This document shows, in pieces, positions 42,746-46,362 of a stretch of 46,362 nt of DNA. This stretch comes from Rhizobium leguminosarum (lineage in GTDB: Bacteria > Pseudomonadota > Alphaproteobacteria > Rhizobiales > Rhizobiaceae). The translations under genes and the position numbers were made by a program. Position 1 is the first letter of the stretch, and every line of letters starts with the position of its first letter. The notes beneath the pieces were generated by a model. That model ran no database searches and was not told the DNA's origin. It saw only the letters and a program-made list of their open reading frames with translations. The stretch covers positions 1 to 46,362 of the forward strand of contig NZ_LWBS01000426.1 in NCBI RefSeq assembly GCF_001652265.1, given 5' to 3'.

Positions 42746-45022
42746 GTGGCAGCATCTGTTCGGTCAGCAGCAGTGGGACGAATAGCGGTCCTGCTTTTCC
42801 TGTTGCTCGCGCCTGCCGTGCGCAGCGTTGCCACTGACGACATCCCGACATCCGGGGCCGACCCGCAGATATCGATCCATGAGGGTTTCGTGGACGAAAG
42901 GACGTGCGCATCCTGCCACGCCGATCAGGCCGCGGCTTTTTCGAAATCCCACCATGCGAAGGCGATGGCACTGGCCGACGACGGAATGGTCCGCGGCGAT
43001 TTCGACAATAGCAGGTTCGACCATGACGGCGTCGTCACGACCTTCACCCGCCGCGACGGCCGCTTCTTCGTCAACACCGAGGGGGCGGACGGCAACCAAG
43101 CCGAGTTCGAAGTCAGATATACCTTTGCCTACGAACCCCTGCAGCAATATCTCGTCGACATCGGAGGCGGGCGGCTGCAGGCTCTCGACATCGCCTGGGA
43201 TACAGCCAGACGGCAGTGGTTCTGGCTCGGCAACGGCACCCCGGCCAAACCCGGATCGACCTATCATTGGACAGGTCCCTTCTATCGCTGGAACCGCACC
43301 TGCATCGATTGTCATTCGACCGATCCCCAGGCGAGGTTTCAACCGCAGACGAACGAATACAAGTCGACCTACGTCGCCACCAGCATCGGCTGTCAATCCT
43401 GTCATGGTCCGGGCGCCAGGCACGTCGCTTCGGCGCAATCGGGCAATGTTTCGTCTTCCGTCAAGCCGGATACAGGTCTGCCGAAAGTCGATGCGGGCAT
43501 CTGTTTTGCCTGCCATGCCAGGCGCACCAAGCTGCTGGATGGCTATCAACCGGGAAAGCTCTTTCTCGATTATTTTTCCCCTGCCCTGCTCCGGCAGGAT
43601 CTTTATTTCCCGGACGGACAGATACTCGACGAGGTCTTCGAATATGGCTCGTTTCAGCAAAGCAAGATGGCAAGGGCGGGCGTGACCTGTCTCGACTGTC
43701 ATCGGCCGAATGATGCCGGCCTGAAGGCCGAGGGCAATGCGCTTTGCACGCAATGCCACACAGAGACGAAGCCGGAGCGCTTCGTCAACCAGGATCCGAG
43801 CGGGCTGTTCGACACTCCCCGTCATACCCGCCACCAGGCCGGCTCCACCGGAGCACAATGCGCCAACTGCCATATGCCGGAACGAACCTACATGAAGGTC
43901 GATCCGCGCCGCGACCACTCCTTCGTCATCCCACGGCCCGACCTGTCGGCCACGCTCGGAACGCCGAATGCATGCACGACCTGCCATGTCGGCAAAACCG
44001 ATGATTGGGCAGCCGAAACGATGGATGAATGGTACGGAACGCAATGGCGCAAACGCGCGTCGATCGCCCATGCCTTCACCGGAGCTGCAAACGGCGATCG
44101 AGCCGCGCTGAAGGCTCTGCGCGACCTTGTCGGCGACCAAAACCAAGCAGGAATTGTCAGGGGCAGCGCCATCGCAGCAATGAGCCGAACTGGCGGCGCG
44201 GATATCACCGCCGACATTCAAACGGCTGCAGCCGATGCAGATCCGCTCGTCAGGCTCGGTGCTGCGGAAGCGGCAAGCAACATTCCGCCGGAGCAGAGGC
44301 TGGAGGCGGTCGGCAAGCTGCTCGGCGATGAAACGCGTGCGGTGCGCATTGCTGCCGCCAATGCACTCGCCGGCACTCCGCCCCAGCTCTTCGGCGATCA
44401 GCAAGGCAATTTCGAAGCCGCTGTCGCGGACCTGCGCGCCTATGTCGAAACCAATGCCGACGTCGCGGAAACCCAAAGCAATTATGGCGTCTTCCTGTTC
44501 GCCCGACAACGTACGGCCGAGGCCGAAGCCGCGTTCCGGCGGGCGATTTCGCTCGATCCGACACTCGAGGGAATGCGCATCAATCTCGCCGAGTTCTACC
44601 GCGCCTCCGGCCAGAACGACAGGTCGGAGCAGACCTATGCCGAAGCGATCCGGATGGCGCCCGACCGCGCGGATCTGCGTTACGGCCATGCGCTGTCCTT
44701 GGTGCGCAAACAGGCATTGACCAATGCCATAGTGGAACTCGAAGAGGCCGTGCGGCTCGATCCGCAGAACTTCCAGTACAAAACGACGTTTGCCGTCGCT
44801 CTCGATTCGGCTGGCCGGACGGGAGAGGCCCTAGACAGGCTTGGTGGCTGGGTCACGGGCGGAGATCCCGACATCATTGGTCTGGCGCTCCAATACAGTC
44901 TCAAGCTTCGACGCCTGCCGGAGGCGCTGAAATACGCGGAGGATCTGGCGCGACTGCGGCCTCAGGACCAGCAGATTTCAGGCCTCATCGGGCAGTTGAA
45001 GCAGGCGATCAACGGAAAATAG
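42746..45022 (+). CDS. Octaheme cytochrome c-HEAT-TPR protein
   Basis: A 758-aa exported protein. Eight CxxCH haem-binding motifs occur in the N-terminal 430 residues (CASCH, CIDCH, CQSCH, CFACH, CLDCH, CTQCH, CANCH, CTTCH). A HEAT-like region (about 450-560) and TPR repeats (about 570-750) follow. It begins GTG with GGGAG upstream and a hydrophobic signal segment (residues ~12-30). The combination suggests a periplasmic electron-transfer protein linked to a partner-binding scaffold; the substrate is unknown. Confidence 0.85.
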   Translation: MAASVRSAAVGRIAVLLFLLLAPAVRSVATDDIPTSGADPQISIHEGFVDERTCASCHADQAAAFSKSHHAKAMALADDGMVRGDFDNSRFDHDGVVTTFTRRDGRFFVNTEGADGNQAEFEVRYTFAYEPLQQYLVDIGGGRLQALDIAWDTARRQWFWLGNGTPAKPGSTYHWTGPFYRWNRTCIDCHSTDPQARFQPQTNEYKSTYVATSIGCQSCHGPGARHVASAQSGNVSSSVKPDTGLPKVDAGICFACHARRTKLLDGYQPGKLFLDYFSPALLRQDLYFPDGQILDEVFEYGSFQQSKMARAGVTCLDCHRPNDAGLKAEGNALCTQCHTETKPERFVNQDPSGLFDTPRHTRHQAGSTGAQCANCHMPERTYMKVDPRRDHSFVIPRPDLSATLGTPNACTTCHVGKTDDWAAETMDEWYGTQWRKRASIAHAFTGAANGDRAALKALRDLVGDQNQAGIVRGSAIAAMSRTGGADITADIQTAAADADPLVRLGAAEAASNIPPEQRLEAVGKLLGDETRAVRIAAANALAGTPPQLFGDQQGNFEAAVADLRAYVETNADVAETQSNYGVFLFARQRTAEAEAAFRRAISLDPTLEGMRINLAEFYRASGQNDRSEQTYAEAIRMAPDRADLRYGHALSLVRKQALTNAIVELEEAVRLDPQNFQYKTTFAVALDSAGRTGEALDRLGGWVTGGDPDIIGLALQYSLKLRRLPEALKYAEDLARLRPQDQQISGLIGQLKQAINGK

Positions 45023-45108
45023 GCATTTGAGCTTGTCGAAAGCTACTTCCCGTTGCACAGTGCCGACTCGGGACAGCAGTGCCAATAAAACGAGGTCGGG
45101 GGATTCTC

Positions 45109-45897
45109 ATGAAAGCCATATACTTGCGTGCCATTCTGTTGTTGGCGGGGATCTCCGCTGCGTCGGCCGGCAACGCCGCCGATATCACGCCGCTCACGCC
45201 GGAAGCAAAAACGGTCGAGAGCCAGAGCGGGTGGGAATTCACCTTCGCGCCATATTTCTGGGCTGCCGGCATATCCGGCGATATTGGGCAGTTTGGGCTT
45301 CCGGAAGTTCATGTCGACGCGGATTTCGGCGATATCCTCCAAAACCTCGACTTCGCTTTTATGGCGGCAGGCGAAGCAAGATACGATCGCTTCAGCATCG
45401 TCGGTGACGTGATCTACACCAAGCTCGGTGCCGACGCCGACACACCTGCCGGCATCCTTGCCGACAGCGTCGATGTGACATCGAAGACCTTCGCGGGACT
45501 TCTTGGCGTCGGTTACGCCATACTCGATGACCAAAATGGCCATCTCGATGTGGTCGGCGGCATGAGGGTCTGGTCGGCCAAAACCGAAATCTCCTTCAAT
45601 GGCGGCATTCTGGCCGGAGTGGATGTCGAAGACAGCGCCACATGGGTCGATGCCGTCGCCGGCGTCCGTGGAAACTACTTCTTCACGCCGGAAATCTATC
45701 TCACGGGATGGGGTCTGGTGGGCGCCGGCGGCGCCGACCTCGACTGGGACGTGGCGTTGGGCCTCGGCTACAAGTTCAGCGACAGCATCTCGGCGGTCGC
45801 GGGATATCGCGCATTGGGCGTCAATTACGACAATGACGGGTTCGTCTTTGACGTCGTCGAGCAGGGGCCGATTTTCGGTGTCGCGTTTCACTTCTAG
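45109..45897 (+). CDS. Outer-membrane beta-barrel-like protein
   Basis: 262 residues with signal peptide (cleavage near G-N-A-A-D) and the alternating pattern, aromatic girdle and C-terminal Phe of an outer-membrane barrel. Start at 45109 follows GGGGGATTCTC; an ATG at 45079 is in frame but lacks support. No specific family. Lies 86 bases after the octaheme gene. Confidence 0.75.
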   Translation: MKAIYLRAILLLAGISAASAGNAADITPLTPEAKTVESQSGWEFTFAPYFWAAGISGDIGQFGLPEVHVDADFGDILQNLDFAFMAAGEARYDRFSIVGDVIYTKLGADADTPAGILADSVDVTSKTFAGLLGVGYAILDDQNGHLDVVGGMRVWSAKTEISFNGGILAGVDVEDSATWVDAVAGVRGNYFFTPEIYLTGWGLVGAGGADLDWDVALGLGYKFSDSISAVAGYRALGVNYDNDGFVFDVVEQGPIFGVAFHF

Positions 45898-45944
45898 ACG
45901 GCGGCTTGTGAAAATTCGATCATGGTGCAATGGGGATGGCATCA

Positions 45945-46362
45945 ATGAATAGCATAGCTTATCGGACGGCGATGACCCTGACGGCGCTTGGGCTCGGTAC
46001 GGGGCTGGCATACGCTCAGTCGAATGAAGACCTGGCGAAGAAGCTCTCAAATCCGATCGCCTCGCTCATCAGCGTCCCGTTCCAGTTCAACTACGATCAC
46101 GGCTATGGTCCAGACGACGGCGACAAGGCGACGCTGAACATTCAGCCGGTCATTCCGTTCGAGATAAACGAGAACTGGAACGTCATCTCGCGCACCATCC
46201 TGCCAGTCACATGGCAAAACGACATCGCCGGACCATCGGGAACGCAGTTCGGCCTGGGCGACACCACGCAAAGCTTCTTCTTCTCGCCATCGAAGCCGAC
46301 CGAAAGTGGTATCGTCTGGGGCGTCGGCCCGGTGTTCCTGTTGCCGACGGCGACGGACGAGC
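45945..46362 (+). CDS. Exported barrel-like protein (transporter-type), cut at window end
   Basis: The frame opens with a signal peptide (cleavage near A-Y-A-Q) and remains open to the end of the window, giving at least 139 residues. The mature part (L-I-S-V-P-F-Q-F-N-Y-D, T-L-N-I-Q-P-V-I-P) matches the family of outer-membrane proteins mislabelled neuromedin-U-like transporters in bacterial annotations. An in-frame ATG at 45936 is an alternative start; GGGG lies nine bases before 45945. The C-terminus is outside the window. Confidence 0.75.
   Translation, partial: MNSIAYRTAMTLTALGLGTGLAYAQSNEDLAKKLSNPIASLISVPFQFNYDHGYGPDDGDKATLNIQPVIPFEINENWNVISRTILPVTWQNDIAGPSGTQFGLGDTTQSFFFSPSKPTESGIVWGVGPVFLLPTATDE

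Noticed and set aside
42764..44689. 641-aa minus-strand open frame
   Set aside because: Antisense to the octaheme cytochrome gene; no motif of its own.

Overview
The window looks like accessory DNA, probably a plasmid or genomic-island border, from a Rhizobium-type alphaproteobacterium. The evidence is the high-GC rhizobial coding style, an agp/agaL alpha-galactoside operon ordered as I recall it from Sinorhizobium, and what look like typical rhizobial intergenic palindromes. No replication or conjugation gene is visible, so chromosome versus plasmid cannot be decided.

Region 1 (1-10.5 kb) is a gene-poor graveyard. It holds a tRNA 3'-end remnant (604-651), a DnaB-like helicase pseudogene broken by frameshifts and an inversion, an MNT-HEPN fusion protein, several small conserved proteins (DUF551-like, PRC-barrel, KTSC-like), a tiny lipoprotein, and debris of an amino-acid ABC ATPase and a DUF1206 protein.

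Region 2 (10.5-18.8 kb) is the most interesting part. A compact island encodes a 994-aa cyclase/ATPase/TPR regulator, a YcaO protein, an overlapping TfuA protein, a gluzincin-type HExxH metallopeptidase with its own AT-rich promoter, and two unrecognised proteins. The YcaO-TfuA pair points to ATP-dependent peptide-backbone modification (thioamide or azoline, as in trifolitoxin-type RiPPs). No classical precursor is obvious; a 30-aa ORF at 18510-18602 is one weak candidate. The island lies between two ~640-bp direct repeats, which are copies of the 3' end and terminator of agaL2. This looks like integration by recombination that rebuilt the intact agaL2 on the right and left a promoterless 3' fragment on the left. 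A remnant of initiator tRNA lies inside the right edge.

Region 3 (18.8-29 kb) is the minus-strand operon agaL1-agpA-agpB-agpC-agpD-agaL2 with the divergent AraC-type regulator agpT: periplasmic capture, ABC import and intracellular GH4 hydrolysis of alpha-galactosides such as melibiose and raffinose.

Region 4 (29-38 kb) has a SAM methyltransferase, a small XRE-repressor operon with a readable promoter/operator, a folD 3' remnant, a dimethylglycine/sarcosine dehydrogenase-like GcvT-family enzyme, an MscS channel with a cyclic-nucleotide-binding domain (plus a decayed copy of its 3' end upstream), an FTR1-like membrane protein pair and a PAP2 phosphatase.

Region 5 (38-46.4 kb) has a two-component system (hybrid-looking periplasmic-sensor kinase plus LuxR-type regulator) and a separate single-domain receiver on the minus strand. 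On the plus strand it faces an envelope cluster: a truncated arylsulfatase, a secreted HAD-family phosphatase, an octaheme cytochrome c/TPR protein and two outer-membrane-barrel-like proteins, the last cut by the window end.
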